Positions 25,476-35,745 of a stretch of 64,000 bases of DNA are shown here, piece by piece. The stretch is from a beta proteobacterium AAP51. GTDB taxonomy: Bacteria; Pseudomonadota; Gammaproteobacteria; Burkholderiales; Burkholderiaceae_C. Under the pieces are notes generated by a model that was given only the letters and a program-made list of their open reading frames with translations, did no database searches and had not been told where the DNA came from. The first letter of the stretch is position 1; the number at the start of each line of letters is the position of its first letter. The position numbers were made by a program, and so were the translations under genes. The stretch covers positions 46,327 through 110,326 of the forward strand of contig LJHT01000027.1 in the NCBI GenBank assembly GCA_001295905.1, given 5' to 3'.

Positions 25476-26099
25476 TCAGAACCGCTTGCCCAGCCCCACG
25501 CTGAACAGCACCGGGTCGACCTTGAAGGTGCCGGCCTTGGTGGCGCCGGCGAACACGTCGGTCTCCAGCTTCACCTTCTTCACGTCAACGTTGAACAGCC
25601 AGCCGCCCACGGGCACGTCCACGCCCAGCTGCAGCGCCAGGCCGGTGCTGCTCTTCTTGATGCTCGGCTGCAGTGCCGCCACGGCGGGGTCGAACTTCAC
25701 GTCAGAGAACCGCGTGTAGTTCAGGCCCGCGCCCACATAGGGGCGGAAGCCGCCGAGGCCCGTGAAGTGGTACTGCGCCAGCAGCGTGGGCGGCAGGTGC
25801 TTGAGCGTGCCGATCTTGCCGCCGTTGCTGCGCAGGTCGTGCTTCTGCGGGTAGGTGAGCACCAGTTCGGCAGCGAAGCTGGGGCTGAAGAAGTAGGTGA
25901 TGTCGACCTCGGGGAAGGTCTTGTTGTTCACGCTCAGGTTCAGGCCGGTACTGTCCTTGTTGGCGGAGTCGAGGTGCAGTGCGCGGGCGCGCACCAGCCA
26001 GTTGCCGGTGTCTTGCGCCTGCGCCGCGCCAGCCGCCGCCAGCAGCGCCACCAGCACGGGCACGGTGAACGTTGGGGTGGTGCGGGTCGTCGTCTTCAT
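25476..26099 (-). CDS. ompW: OmpW family outer membrane protein
   Basis: The 207-aa protein has a signal peptide (to about residue 28, AQAQ) and an eight-stranded OmpW barrel. Typical segments are SVNNKTFPEVDITYFFSPSFAAELVLTYP and the central PPTLLAQYHF and FRPYVGAGLNYTRF strands, ending in the GLGKRF signature with terminal Phe. ATG 26099 is preferred over 26111 because a GGAG ribosome site lies about 8 bases upstream. OmpW transports small hydrophobic molecules in other bacteria. The upstream region carries two palindromes that may be operators. Confidence 0.93.
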   Translation of the reverse strand: MKTTTRTTPTFTVPVLVALLAAAGAAQAQDTGNWLVRARALHLDSANKDSTGLNLSVNNKTFPEVDITYFFSPSFAAELVLTYPQKHDLRSNGGKIGTLKHLPPTLLAQYHFTGLGGFRPYVGAGLNYTRFSDVKFDPAVAALQPSIKKSSTGLALQLGVDVPVGGWLFNVDVKKVKLETDVFAGATKAGTFKVDPVLFSVGLGKRF

Positions 26100-26173
26100 G
26101 GGGTTCTCCATCGTTCAGGGGTTTCAGGGCCAGGTGGCCTGAAGCCATTGAACTGCTGGAAAGAACCCGCAGG

Positions 26174-26189
26174 CTGACAAGCTTGTCAG
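26174..26189. promoter_or_regulatory. Perfect 16-bp palindrome upstream of ompW
   Basis: CTGACAAGCTTGTCAG reads identically on both strands and lies 75-90 bases upstream of the ompW ATG. The uninterrupted symmetry resembles MarR- or TetR-type operators. No regulator gene is adjacent. Confidence 0.5.
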
Positions 26190-26195
26190 GTGACG

Positions 26196-26225
26196 GGGGT
26201 GGCTTGACCTGGGTCAAGCCACCCC
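26196..26225. promoter_or_regulatory. 14-bp inverted repeat: metF terminator and/or FNR-type box of ompW
   Basis: GGGGTGGCTTGACC and GGTCAAGCCACCCC pair perfectly around TG. As RNA it would form a strong hairpin just after metF, without a T-tract. Its core TTGACCTGGGTCAA (26204-26217) also fits the TTGAC-N4-GTCAA pattern of FNR/DNR-family sites and lies about 111 bases upstream of the ompW ATG. Confidence 0.55.
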
Positions 26226-26251
26226 GGTGAGGTGTGGCCTGGCGGCAACCC

Positions 26252-27082
26252 TCAGCGCAGCTGCCTGCACACTTCCAGGCTGAGCGCGCTCTGGTTCAGC
26301 GTGTAGAAGTGGATGCCGGGCGCACCGCCTTCGATGAGCCGGCGGCACAGGCGCGCCACCACCTCGATGCCGAAGGCGCGCACGCTGGCCGCGTCGTCCA
26401 TGAAGCCTTCCATCTTCAAGGCCACCCAGCGCGGGATCTCGATGCCGTCGCGCGCCGCGAACTGCGCGATCTTCGCGTAGTTGTGGATGGGCATGATGCC
26501 CGGCACGATGGGCGCCGTGACGCCCAGCTTGCGCACTTCATCGACGAAGTGGAAGTAGGCGTCGGGGTTGAAGAAGAACTGCGTGATGGCGCTGTCGGCC
26601 CCGGCCTTCATCTTGGCGGCGAAATGCTCGAGGTCCTTCTTGGCGTAGCGCTGCTGCGGGTGGTACTCGGGGTAGGCCGCGGCCTCGATGTGCCAGTCGG
26701 CGCCCTGTTCCTGGCGGATGAACTCGATGAGGTCGGCGGCATAACGGAACTCGCCCGCCACCGCCGTACCGCTGGGCAGGTCGCCGCGCAGCGCCACCAG
26801 ACGGCGTATGCCCTGGGCGCGGTAGGTCTCCAGAATCTCGCGGATGCTGGCTTGCGTGCTGCCCACGCAGCTGAGGTGCGGGGCTGCTTCATGGCCCATC
26901 GCCGCGATGTCCTTCACCGTGGCCAGCGTCTTCTCGCGCGTCGAGCCTCCAGCGCCGTAGGTGACGCTGAAGAACTCGGGCTGCACGGCCGCCAGCTCCG
27001 CCACCACCGTCTTCAGCTTGTCGCTGCCGACGGGGGTGTTGGGGGGGAAGAACTCGAATGAAATCGGGACGCTGCCGCTCAT
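26252..27082 (-). CDS. metF: 5,10-methylenetetrahydrofolate reductase
   Basis: This FAD enzyme reduces methylene-THF to methyl-THF for methionine synthesis. The 276-aa protein starts with the conserved ISFEFFPP motif and continues with SVTYGAGGSTREKT and LVALRGDLP (FAD and folate contacts). It contains the barrel segments ADSAITQFFFNPDAYFHFV and GIMPIHNY. ATG 27082 is preferred because ISFEFFPP then begins at the usual place; the frame continues to 27148 without family similarity. It lies downstream of ahcY in the same direction, separated by 171 bases. Confidence 0.96.
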   Translation of the reverse strand: MSGSVPISFEFFPPNTPVGSDKLKTVVAELAAVQPEFFSVTYGAGGSTREKTLATVKDIAAMGHEAAPHLSCVGSTQASIREILETYRAQGIRRLVALRGDLPSGTAVAGEFRYAADLIEFIRQEQGADWHIEAAAYPEYHPQQRYAKKDLEHFAAKMKAGADSAITQFFFNPDAYFHFVDEVRKLGVTAPIVPGIMPIHNYAKIAQFAARDGIEIPRWVALKMEGFMDDAASVRAFGIEVVARLCRRLIEGGAPGIHFYTLNQSALSLEVCRQLR

Positions 27083-27253
27083 TGGCTGCCTCCTTGGTAG
27101 GGAAGGAAAATCGGCCCACGCGCGCAGCGCGGGGCCGACATCAAGCAAAAGCCGCGGAACCGGCTCCGCCGGGCCGCTGGCGAACGGCCCCCAGGGCCGC
27201 GAAGAGGCCCTTTGCGGGGCCTGGGGGTGGCGAGCGCCAGCGAGCCCGGGGGC

Positions 27254-28687
<1,434 letters not shown>

Positions 28688-28763
28688 CGTCAGGCTCCAA
28701 ACGGTTGAGGACCTGCACGCACGAGGTGGGGAGAATCAGCTCACCCACGAACACTGTCGTGCA

Positions 28764-28832
28764 GGTGAGCGCGGTTGCAATGAAGTGATCCGAGCCTGGC
28801 CTTCTGGCTGAAGGTTGCAACGCTCCTCGGAA
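28764..28832 (-). ncRNA. SAH riboswitch upstream of ahcY
   Basis: On the minus strand the leader contains CCGAGGAGCG then TTGCAAC, later CCAGGCTCGG, and finally TTGCAACCGCGCTCACC. These are the conserved pairing arms and pseudoknot strand of the SAH aptamer (P1 CCGAG/CTCGG, then the GAGCG...CGCTC pseudoknot). The downstream 75 bases contain CCTGCACG (just after the aptamer) and CGTGCAGG near the gene, which can pair as an expression platform. The aptamer begins about 10 bases after a candidate -10. Confidence 0.88.
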
Positions 28833-28841
28833 CAGCTTCCA

Positions 28842-28847
28842 ATTCTA
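28842..28847 (-). promoter_or_regulatory. Candidate -10 of the riboswitch-ahcY transcript
   Basis: TAGAAT on the minus strand (5 of 6 matches) ends about 10 bases before the first base of the SAH aptamer, a sensible start-site distance. The -35 is weak. Confidence 0.45.
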
Positions 28848-28913
28848 GCCACAAGCCCCTGAACGCGTGGGCCCCGGGCTTCAGGCGCAACGCTGCGGCG
28901 TGAAATCCTGCGG

Positions 28914-30005
28914 TCAGGGCGGGGCCACGCCCAGGCATTCGGCCAGCCGCGCCTGCTCGTCGCGCACGGCCGCGGCGAAACCGGCTTCGCGCGGCGCGCG
29001 GCCGCTTACGTAGCCCGCCTGCACGCGCAACTGCTCGTCTTGCACCCTGGCGTTGGCCCAGCCGATGACCTGGTCGCGCCACAGCAGCGGCAGGGCGTAG
29101 TAGCCGCGCACGCGCTTCGGCGCTGGGGTGTAGGCCTCGAAGCGGTAGGCCCAGCCCCACAGCAGCTCGAAGCGGCGGCGGTCCCAGACCACGGGGTCGA
29201 AAGGCGCCAGCAGGCGCACCGCCTCGGGCACGGCGTGGCGGCGCGAGGTCGGGTTCTCGCCTGCGGGCCAGAACCAGCGCAGGCCGTCCACCAACGCGTG
29301 CGGCAGCCTGGCCTTGGCCCGCGCCAGCGCGGGCTTGCACAGGGCCGTCCAGTGCGGGGCGCCATAGCGGATGCGGCTGACCAGCATGTTCAGCGTCAAC
29401 TCGGGCAGCGGCGCGTACTTCTGCACCACCACGTCGACCAGCGCGTCCATCGCCGCGGCGGTGTCCGCCGGGGCTGCGTGCACTTCACGCACGCTGTACA
29501 GGCGGATGCCGCCTTCGCGCCGCGCCGTGCGCAGCAGGCCGCGGTAGTGCATGCCGTCGAGCAGCTGCGTGCTGGCGTTGCTGCTGCCGCCGAACCAGTT
29601 TTGCGCCTTGCCGTGCTGGAAGTGCGCGTCGACCTCGCGCGGGTGCACCACGCCGCGCTCGCGCACGAAGTCGAGCACGGCCTGCGCCTGCTTCCACCGC
29701 GCCGCCGGCCACGGCGTGTTGGCGGTGCGCGGGTGCATCAGCGCCTGGGTCTCGCGCGGCAGGTAGCCGTAGTTGACAAAGAAGTCTTCCTCGATGGGCA
29801 GCCGTGTGTAGCGGCGTTCCAGGTCGCCCGCGCGGTAGCCCTGCACGCGGTGGCGCAGGGTGAGGTCTTGCGCCCGGGCGGGCGCGCGGATCGGGTCGGC
29901 CTGCACGAAGCCCAGCCGGCGCAGCGCCTGCGGCAGCGTGGTGGGCTTGAAGAGGCTGCGCACCACCGCGTAGCGGCGCAGGTCGTCCAGGGTCGGGCTG
30001 GGCAC
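28914..30005 (-). CDS. YcaQ-type winged-helix DNA glycosylase
   Basis: The 363-aa protein of the HTH_42/YcaQ family removes alkylated or crosslinked bases in characterised members. The N-terminal helix-turn-helix region leads to LGFVQADPIRAPARAQD, where Q-x-D (Q35, D37) matches the family's catalytic motif. The remainder has the expected LPIEEDFFVNYGYLPRE and DPVVWDRRRFELLWGWAYRFEAYTP segments, the latter giving the winged-helix core. It probably repairs interstrand crosslinks, by homology. Confidence 0.85.
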   Translation of the reverse strand: MPSPTLDDLRRYAVVRSLFKPTTLPQALRRLGFVQADPIRAPARAQDLTLRHRVQGYRAGDLERRYTRLPIEEDFFVNYGYLPRETQALMHPRTANTPWPAARWKQAQAVLDFVRERGVVHPREVDAHFQHGKAQNWFGGSSNASTQLLDGMHYRGLLRTARREGGIRLYSVREVHAAPADTAAAMDALVDVVVQKYAPLPELTLNMLVSRIRYGAPHWTALCKPALARAKARLPHALVDGLRWFWPAGENPTSRRHAVPEAVRLLAPFDPVVWDRRRFELLWGWAYRFEAYTPAPKRVRGYYALPLLWRDQVIGWANARVQDEQLRVQAGYVSGRAPREAGFAAAVRDEQARLAECLGVAPP

Positions 30006-30050
30006 GGGCGATGCGGTGATGGCGGGAATGCCTGGGCCGGGGCCGCTGCT

Positions 30051-30857
30051 TCAGCGCGCCTGCGGCGGTGGGCCGGGCGGCTGCAGTTCGTCGGGTTGCG
30101 GCAGGTGGTTCAAGGGCGTGGCGCGGCCCTGGTGCAGCACGGCGGCGCGCTCGAAGCGCCGCCGCTGGCGCGTGAAGACGAGCGCCGCGCGGTCGGGGGT
30201 TGCACGCAGCGTGTCGCCCAGTTCGTCCAGCGCCGGGCAGACATAGCGGTTGCAGATGTCGGCGCGCTGCTCGCGGGGCAGGTGGCAGCCGGTGGCGGTC
30301 TGGAAGGCGCAGCCGCCGTCCAGGTGCTGTTCTGGCAGCGCGGCCAAGTAGGCGGCGATGGCGTCTTCGCTGGTCTGGCCCGGGTGTTCGAGCAGCCAGC
30401 GCTCCAGCGTTTCGGCATCCACGAAGGCGTGGTGCAGCGCGCCTTGCACGCAGCAGGTGCCGCCGCACTGCGCGCACAGCGCCGTGGCAGCGGCGGGCAG
30501 GGCCTGCGCGGTGTCGGCGCCGCGGTAGCCGCGCCGGCGGTCTTCAGCCCAGGCCTGCCGCCAGGCCTGCGCGAGCTGCTCGCGCAGCGCATCGGTCACG
30601 GGCGTCAGCTGGCGCGGCGCGGGGTCCAGCCACACCACGGCCGGCGGCGTGGAGGTGGGGCCCAGCCTCTGCTGGACGGCGTGCTCGGTGGCCAGAGCCA
30701 CCACCTGCTGCCAGCGGCCTTGCAGCACCTCCTGGTCGGCGCGCTGGCGGCAGGTGGCGCTGCCGCAATGGGTCTGCTTCAGCCGCTGCGCCAGCGCACC
30801 CAAGGGCTGCTGGCAGTGCGGGCACGACGAAGGCGACAGGGCAGGCGCAGCTGGCAT
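30051..30857 (-). CDS. YkgJ-like Cys-cluster protein with N-terminal zinc ribbon
   Basis: The 268-aa protein has an N-terminal CPHC...C-x4-C zinc-ribbon-like segment (residues about 12-36) and a C-terminal YkgJ-type cysteine cluster. The cluster reads CAQCGGTCC (about 128-136), then C-AFQTATGC, and R-x-x-x-C-N-R-Y-x-C. YkgJ/DUF3 proteins bind Zn or an Fe-S cluster; their function is unknown. The N-terminal ribbon is an addition to the common domain. It is downstream of metK on the minus strand and upstream of the ycaQ-like gene by 45 bases. Confidence 0.75.
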   Translation of the reverse strand: MPAAPALSPSSCPHCQQPLGALAQRLKQTHCGSATCRQRADQEVLQGRWQQVVALATEHAVQQRLGPTSTPPAVVWLDPAPRQLTPVTDALREQLAQAWRQAWAEDRRRGYRGADTAQALPAAATALCAQCGGTCCVQGALHHAFVDAETLERWLLEHPGQTSEDAIAAYLAALPEQHLDGGCAFQTATGCHLPREQRADICNRYVCPALDELGDTLRATPDRAALVFTRQRRRFERAAVLHQGRATPLNHLPQPDELQPPGPPPQAR

Positions 30858-30888
30858 GCTTGCAGCTTAACGGCCGCAGCGGGCACGG

Positions 30889-30961
30889 AAAAGGGGCCGA
30901 CCCTGGCGGGTTCGGCCCCTTGACGGATGGCGAAGGCGCCGCCGGCTCACGAGCCGGCGGC
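30889..30961 (-). terminator. Rho-independent terminator of metK (two hairpins)
   Basis: After metK, reading the minus strand, GCCGCCGGCTC and GAGCCGGCGGC pair perfectly (30938-30961). A second stem, AAGGGGCCGA/TCGGCCCCTT with inner CCC/GGG pairs (30891-30921), is followed directly by TTTT (30892-30889). The second is a classical intrinsic terminator; the first is an accessory hairpin. Confidence 0.8.
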
Positions 30962-30974
30962 TGTCCTCGTGGCC

Positions 30975-32156
30975 TTACAGCCCCGCCGCCGCGCGCAGCG
31001 CGTCGACCTTGTCCGTCCGCTCCCAGCTGAACTCGGGCTCTTCGCGGCCGAAGTGGCCGTAGGCGGCAGTCTTCTCGTAGATGGGGCGCAGCAGGTCCAG
31101 CATCTGGATGATGCCCTTCGGGCGCAGGTCGAAGACCTCGGCCACGATGGCGCTGAGCTTGTCGTCGCTGATCTTGCCCGTGCCTTCGGTGTAGACGGTG
31201 ATGTTCATCGGCCGCGCCACGCCGATGGCGTAGGCCACCTGCACCTGGCACTGGCGCGCCAGGCCGGCGGCCACCACGTTCTTGGCCACGTAGCGCGCGG
31301 CGTAGGCGGCGCTGCGGTCCACCTTGCTGGGGTCCTTGCCCGAGAACGCGCCACCACCGTGCGGGCAGGCGCCGCCGTAGGTGTCGACGATGATCTTGCG
31401 GCCCGTGAGGCCGCAGTCGCCCTGCGGGCCGCCGACGACGAAGCGGCCGGTCGGGTTGATGAGGTACTTGGTCTCGGCCGTGAGCCATTCCTTGGGCAGC
31501 ACCGGCTTGATGATCTCTTCGCGCACCGCCTCGTAGAAGGCGTCGGTCATCTTGTGGCCCAGGCTGTACTCGGGCGCGTGCTGGCTGCTCAGCACCACGG
31601 TGTCGATGCTGTGCGGCTTGCCGTCCACGTAGCGCATGGTCACCTGGCTCTTGGCGTCGGGGCGCAGGAAGGGCAGGCGGCCGTCCTTGCGCAGCTGCGC
31701 CTGGCGCTCCACCAGACGGTGGGCGTAGTAGATCGGCGCGGGCATCAGCTCGGGCGTTTCGTCGCAGGCGTAGCCGAACATCAGGCCCTGGTCGCCGGCG
31801 CCGGTGTTGAGGTGGTCGTCGCTCGCGTGGTCCACGCCCTGGGCGATGTCGTTGCTCTGCTTGTCGTAGCAGACCATCACTGCGCAGCCCTTGTAGTCGA
31901 TGCCGTATTCGGTGTTGTCGTAGCCGATGCGCTTGATGGTGTCGCGCGCGACCTGGATGTAGTCGACGTGCGCGTTGGTCGTGATCTCGCCGGCCAGCAC
32001 CACCAGGCCGGTGTTGCACAGCGTCTCGGCGGCCACTCGGCTGCGCGGGTCCTGCTTGAAGATCGCGTCGAGGATGGCGTCAGAAATCTGGTCGGCCACC
32101 TTGTCGGGGTGACCTTCAGAGACCGATTCAGACGTGAAGAGGAAGTCGTTCGCCAC
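30975..32156 (-). CDS. metK: S-adenosylmethionine synthetase
   Basis: MetK makes SAM from methionine and ATP. The protein has 393 aa and begins with the typical [22 protein letters not shown] motif, continues with the [18 protein letters not shown]-binding signature and has the [20 protein letters not shown]-terminal motif. The start is a GTG at 32156: a GGAG site lies 8 bases upstream (32165-32168) and the next in-frame start (GTG at 32180) adds eight non-homologous residues. A leader of about 190 bases lies between a perfect TATAAT and the start. Two hairpins terminate it. Confidence 0.96.
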   Translation of the reverse strand: MANDFLFTSESVSEGHPDKVADQISDAILDAIFKQDPRSRVAAETLCNTGLVVLAGEITTNAHVDYIQVARDTIKRIGYDNTEYGIDYKGCAVMVCYDKQSNDIAQGVDHASDDHLNTGAGDQGLMFGYACDETPELMPAPIYYAHRLVERQAQLRKDGRLPFLRPDAKSQVTMRYVDGKPHSIDTVVLSSQHAPEYSLGHKMTDAFYEAVREEIIKPVLPKEWLTAETKYLINPTGRFVVGGPQGDCGLTGRKIIVDTYGGACPHGGGAFSGKDPSKVDRSAAYAARYVAKNVVAAGLARQCQVQVAYAIGVARPMNITVYTEGTGKISDDKLSAIVAEVFDLRPKGIIQMLDLLRPIYEKTAAYGHFGREEPEFSWERTDKVDALRAAAGL

Positions 32157-32352
32157 TTGAGAAGCTCCGTAGGGTTGCACTGATTCGCGTCGTCGCTGGT
32201 CAGATGCACTGGAGCCGCGGCGAACGCTTTAGCGGTTTTGTTGAAGCCCCGGCTGCTGCCAGCCCGGCCCCGGCGGGGCGCTGCAAGCCTTGTGGCTATG
32301 CTTGTGCCCCGCGATCGCCCCGCAAGTTGTCCTTTAACTCGGCGATGGCGCC
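32157..32352 (-). ncRNA. Long structured 5' leader of metK
   Basis: Minus-strand TATAAT (32358-32353) would give a transcript with a leader of about 190 bases. It contains pairable segments: CAAGC with GCTTG, and GCGGGGC (twice) with GCCCCGC of GCGCCCCGC. It matches none of the SAM riboswitch classes I recognise by eye. This is a candidate cis-regulatory RNA, inferred from leader length and pairing only. Confidence 0.35.
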
Positions 32353-32359
32353 ATTATAC
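32353..32359. promoter_or_regulatory. Overlapping divergent -10 elements of metK and lpxL-like gene
   Basis: ATTATAC contains TATAAT on the minus strand (metK) and TTATAC on the plus strand, 5 bases before the plus-strand ATG at 32365. The two promoters cannot easily be occupied together. -35 matches are weak on both strands. Confidence 0.5.
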
Positions 32360-32364
32360 GAACG

Positions 32365-33237
32365 ATGCCCCGTCTGCTTCCCTGGCTGGCCCGCCGCTCT
32401 CTGCGCTTTTTGCACGCCCTGGGCGGGCTGATGGGCTGGCTGGCCTATGCGCTGTCGCCCAGCTACCGCCGCCGCCTGAAAGCCAATGCCACGCTGGCCG
32501 GCGTGAGCCCGGCCGAGCGCCGCGCGGCCGTGGCCGATGCCGGCCGCCTGGTGATGGAGCTGCCGCGGCTGTGGCTGCGCCCGCGCGAGCAGCCCATCAC
32601 CGACCCCGTGCGCTGGGAAGGTGCCGAACTGCTGGAGGAGCTGCTGGCGCGCGGCAAGGGCCTGGTGCTGCTGACGCCGCACATGGGCAGCTTCGAGGTC
32701 AGCGCGCAGGCCTATGCCGAACGTTTCGGCGCGCAGCAACCCATCACCGTGCTGTACCGCCCGGCGCGCCAGGCCTGGCTGCGCGAGCTGGAAGAAACCG
32801 CCCGCGCGCGCCCGGCACTGGCCACCGCCCCGGCCACGCTGGCCGGCGTGCGCCTGATGCTCCGTGCCCTGAAGAAAGGCGAAACCCTGGGCCTGCTGCC
32901 CGACCAGGTGCCGCCCGAGGGCATGGGCGTGTGGGCGCCGTTTTTCGGCCAGCCCGCCTACACCATGACGCTGGCCGCCCGCCTGGTGCTGCAGACGGGT
33001 GCCGCCGTGGCGGTGCTGTGGACCGAGCGCCTGCCCCAGGGCGCCGGCTACGTGGTGCGCGCGCAGCCGCTGCCCGTGCCGCTGCCCGAGCGCGCGGCCG
33101 ATGGCAGCCACGACGAAGCGGCCGCCGCGGCAGCCATCAACCGCAGCATGGAGCTTGTCATCCTGCAGAAGCCGTCGCAGTACCTGTGGGGCTACCACCG
33201 CTACAAGCAGCCGCGCCGGGTCGAGGCCGCGGCATGA
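32365..33237 (+). CDS. LpxL-type lipid A acyltransferase (first copy)
   Basis: The 290-aa protein has an N-terminal membrane helix (about residues 12-30) and the HX4E catalytic motif, H106-M-G-S-F-E111. It continues with the [24 protein letters not shown] region that matches LpxL/LpxM (HtrB/MsbB) enzymes. The enzyme would add a secondary acyl chain to lipid A precursor or act on lysophospholipids. A second copy overlaps it by four bases (ATGA), suggesting a lauroyl and myristoyl pair working in sequence. The start is 5 bases after a candidate -10. Confidence 0.88.
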   Translation: MPRLLPWLARRSLRFLHALGGLMGWLAYALSPSYRRRLKANATLAGVSPAERRAAVADAGRLVMELPRLWLRPREQPITDPVRWEGAELLEELLARGKGLVLLTPHMGSFEVSAQAYAERFGAQQPITVLYRPARQAWLRELEETARARPALATAPATLAGVRLMLRALKKGETLGLLPDQVPPEGMGVWAPFFGQPAYTMTLAARLVLQTGAAVAVLWTERLPQGAGYVVRAQPLPVPLPERAADGSHDEAAAAAAINRSMELVILQKPSQYLWGYHRYKQPRRVEAAA

Positions 33238-34130
33238 AGGCGGCCCTGGCCAACGGCCTGGCCCGCGCCGCGCTGGCCCTGGTGTGGCTGCTGCACTGGC
33301 TGCCGCTGCCGCTGCTGGCGCGCCTGGGGCAGGGGCTGGGCCTGCTGCTGCACACCTTCGGCCGTGCGCGGCGCGAGGTGGCGCGCAAGAACGTGGCGCT
33401 GTGTTTCCCCGACAAGACCGAGGCCGAACGCCACCGCCTGGTGCGCGAACACTTCCAGTGGACTGGCCGCAGCCTGCTCGAACGTGGCCTGCTCTGGCAC
33501 GCCAGCGCTGCGCGTCTGAAGCGGCTGATTCATGTCGAGGGCGAGGTGCAACTGGCCGAACGCAGCACCCAGCCCGTGATGTGGCTGGTTCCGCACTTCG
33601 TGGGCCTGGAAGTGGCCGGTGCGGCCATCCAGCTGTTCCAGACGCGCACGGGCTGCGACATCTACACCCCGCAAAGCAACCCGGTGATGGACGCCGCCTT
33701 CCACCAGGGCCGTGCGCGCTTCGGGCGTGCGCTGCTGTTCAGCCGCCAGCAAGGCGCGCTGCCGGTGGTGCGCGCCATCAAGCAGGGGGCGGCCTTCTTC
33801 AACGCTTCCGACATGGACTTCGGCCTGCGCGACGCCGCCTTCGTGCCCTTCTTCGGCCAGCCGGCGGCCACGCTGCTGGCGCCTTCGCGCATGGCGCGCG
33901 CTCTGGGCATGGTGGTGCAGCCGCTCATCGTGCAGATGCTGCCGGGCGGCCAGGGCTACCGCGTGAAGTTCATGCCGGCCTGGCAGGGCTGGCCCAGCGA
34001 AGATGCGCAGGCCGATGCCGCCGCGATGAACCGCTACATCGAGACGCAGATCGCCGAGATGCCGGCGCAGTACTTCTGGGTGCACAAGCGCTTCAAGACG
34101 CGGCCGCCGGGCAGCCCGGCGGTGTACTGA
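33234..34130 (+). CDS. LpxL-type lipid A acyltransferase (second copy)
   Basis: The 298-aa protein has an N-terminal helix (residues about 8-40) and catalytic H121-F-V-G-L-E126 (HX4E). It has [20 protein letters not shown] in place of the LPDQ region of the first copy. The paralogs are only moderately alike, so they are probably an old duplication with different acyl or position choice. It is coupled to the upstream gene by an ATGA overlap. dapF follows 41 bases later. Confidence 0.88.
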   Translation: MKAALANGLARAALALVWLLHWLPLPLLARLGQGLGLLLHTFGRARREVARKNVALCFPDKTEAERHRLVREHFQWTGRSLLERGLLWHASAARLKRLIHVEGEVQLAERSTQPVMWLVPHFVGLEVAGAAIQLFQTRTGCDIYTPQSNPVMDAAFHQGRARFGRALLFSRQQGALPVVRAIKQGAAFFNASDMDFGLRDAAFVPFFGQPAATLLAPSRMARALGMVVQPLIVQMLPGGQGYRVKFMPAWQGWPSEDAQADAAAMNRYIETQIAEMPAQYFWVHKRFKTRPPGSPAVY

Positions 34131-34158
34131 GGGCAGCGCTGGGGCTGGCCGGCGCTGC

Positions 34159-34164
34159 GACAAT
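34159..34164 (+). promoter_or_regulatory. Candidate -10 of dapF (leaderless arrangement)
   Basis: GACAAT ends 7 bases before the dapF ATG at 34172. The hexamer and spacing match those at ubiX and the MidA-type gene. Confidence 0.35.
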
Positions 34165-34171
34165 GCGCCCC

Positions 34172-35038
34172 ATGCGGCTGCCCTTCACCAAGATGCAAGG
34201 CGCGGGCAACGACTTCGTCGTGCTCGACGGTACCGCCGCGCCCCTGGTCTTGAGCCGCCAGCAGCTGCAGCACCTGGGCGACCGCCGCTTCGGCGTGGGC
34301 GCCGACCAGATCCTGCTGGTGGAGCGCAGCCATACCCCCGGCATCGACTTCCGCTACCGCATCTTCAACGGCGCCAGTGGCGAAGAGGTCGAGCACTGCG
34401 GCAACGGCGCGCGCTGCTTCGTGCGCTATGTGCACGAGCGCGGGCTCACGCCGCAGCGCCGCATCACCGTGGAAACCGTCAACAACCAGCTTACGCTGGT
34501 GCTGCGCGACGACGGCCGTGTCACCGTGGACATGAACCGCCCGGTGTTCGATCACGCGCGCATTCCTTTCGACGCCACGGGCCTGCAGCCGCGTGCGGAA
34601 GGCAGCTTCGAGTGCTGGCCCCTGGCCGATGTGGCCCCGGGTTGCGAGGTGGCCGTGCTGTCGATGGGCAACCCGCATGCCGTGCTGCGCGTGGCCGATG
34701 TGGACGCCGCGCCGGTGGCCGACTGGGGCCCGCGCATCGAGACACATGCCCGCTTTCCGCGCCGCGTGAACGTGGGTTTCATGCAGCTGCTGTCGCACGC
34801 TGAAGTGCGCCTGCGCGTGCATGAACGCGATGCCGGCGAAACGCTGGCCTGCGGCACCGGCGCCTGTGCGGCGGTGGTGGCCGGCATCCGCCTGGGCTGG
34901 CTGGACGAAGCCGTGGAAGTGCACACCCGCGGCGGCCGCCTGCGCATCGAGTGGGCCGGCGGCACCCAAGGCATGGACAGCCCGGTCTTCATGACCGGCC
35001 CCGCCCAAACCGTCTATCAAGGAGAGATCGAACTGTGA
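34172..35038 (+). CDS. dapF: Diaminopimelate epimerase
   Basis: DapF interconverts LL- and meso-diaminopimelate for lysine and peptidoglycan. The 288-aa protein has the two catalytic cysteines, Cys76 in EHCGNGARC and Cys227 in ACGTGACA, and the N-terminal [13 protein letters not shown] motif. It heads the dapF-DUF484-xerC operon, each gene joined to the next by a GTGA overlap. Confidence 0.97.
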   Translation: MRLPFTKMQGAGNDFVVLDGTAAPLVLSRQQLQHLGDRRFGVGADQILLVERSHTPGIDFRYRIFNGASGEEVEHCGNGARCFVRYVHERGLTPQRRITVETVNNQLTLVLRDDGRVTVDMNRPVFDHARIPFDATGLQPRAEGSFECWPLADVAPGCEVAVLSMGNPHAVLRVADVDAAPVADWGPRIETHARFPRRVNVGFMQLLSHAEVRLRVHERDAGETLACGTGACAAVVAGIRLGWLDEAVEVHTRGGRLRIEWAGGTQGMDSPVFMTGPAQTVYQGEIEL

Positions 35039-35745
35039 GCAGTGACCAGAGCAAGGGCGCCGATGGCGTGCAGGGCATCACCGAGGCCGACATCGCCAAC
35101 TACCTGGCGCACACGCCCGGCTTCTTCGAGCGCCATGCCGAGCTGCTGGGCAGCGTGCAGCTCACCAGCCCGCACGGCCAGCGCGCGGTGTCGCTGCAAG
35201 AGCGGCAGATGGAAATGCTGCGCGAGCGCATCAAGGGCCTGGAGCTGAAGATCGTGGAGATGATCCGCAACAGCCAGGAAAACGTGGCCATTGCCGACCG
35301 CCTGCACCGCTACACGCGCACCATCCTGCTCACCGGCAACCCAGCCGAGCTGCCCGGCCGCATGGTGGCTTCGCTGAAGCACGAGTTCCTCATTCCCCAG
35401 GCCGCCATCCGCCTGTGGGGCGTGGATGCCGAGCACAACGGCGCCGTCTACACCGAACCCGCCAGCGACGACGTGAAGAGCTTCGCCTCCAGCCTGACGC
35501 TGCCCTACTGTGGCGTGAACGCCGGCTTCGAGGCCAGCGAATGGCTGGACGATGCCGCCACGGTGATGAGCATGGCGATGATTCCGCTGCGCTCGGGCGG
35601 CAGCGAAAAGGATGGCGCCTTCGGCCTGCTGGTGCTCGGCTCGCCCGACCCCACGCGCTACGCCGCCGAGATGGGCACCGAGTTCCTGATGCGCATCGGC
35701 GAGGTGTCTTCCGCGGCGCTGAGCCGCTTGCGCGTGCCGGCGTGA
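35035..35745 (+). CDS. DUF484 family protein (GAF-like)
   Basis: The 236-aa protein has an N-terminal helical segment with [24 protein letters not shown], a central coiled coil (about residues 55-85, [22 protein letters not shown]) and a GAF-like C-terminal half. Function is unknown. The start is GTG 35035, fixed by an AGGAGA site 8 bases upstream. It overlaps the dapF stop by four bases. The gene is the usual partner between dapF and xerC in Proteobacteria. Confidence 0.9.
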   Translation: MSSDQSKGADGVQGITEADIANYLAHTPGFFERHAELLGSVQLTSPHGQRAVSLQERQMEMLRERIKGLELKIVEMIRNSQENVAIADRLHRYTRTILLTGNPAELPGRMVASLKHEFLIPQAAIRLWGVDAEHNGAVYTEPASDDVKSFASSLTLPYCGVNAGFEASEWLDDAATVMSMAMIPLRSGGSEKDGAFGLLVLGSPDPTRYAAEMGTEFLMRIGEVSSAALSRLRVPA

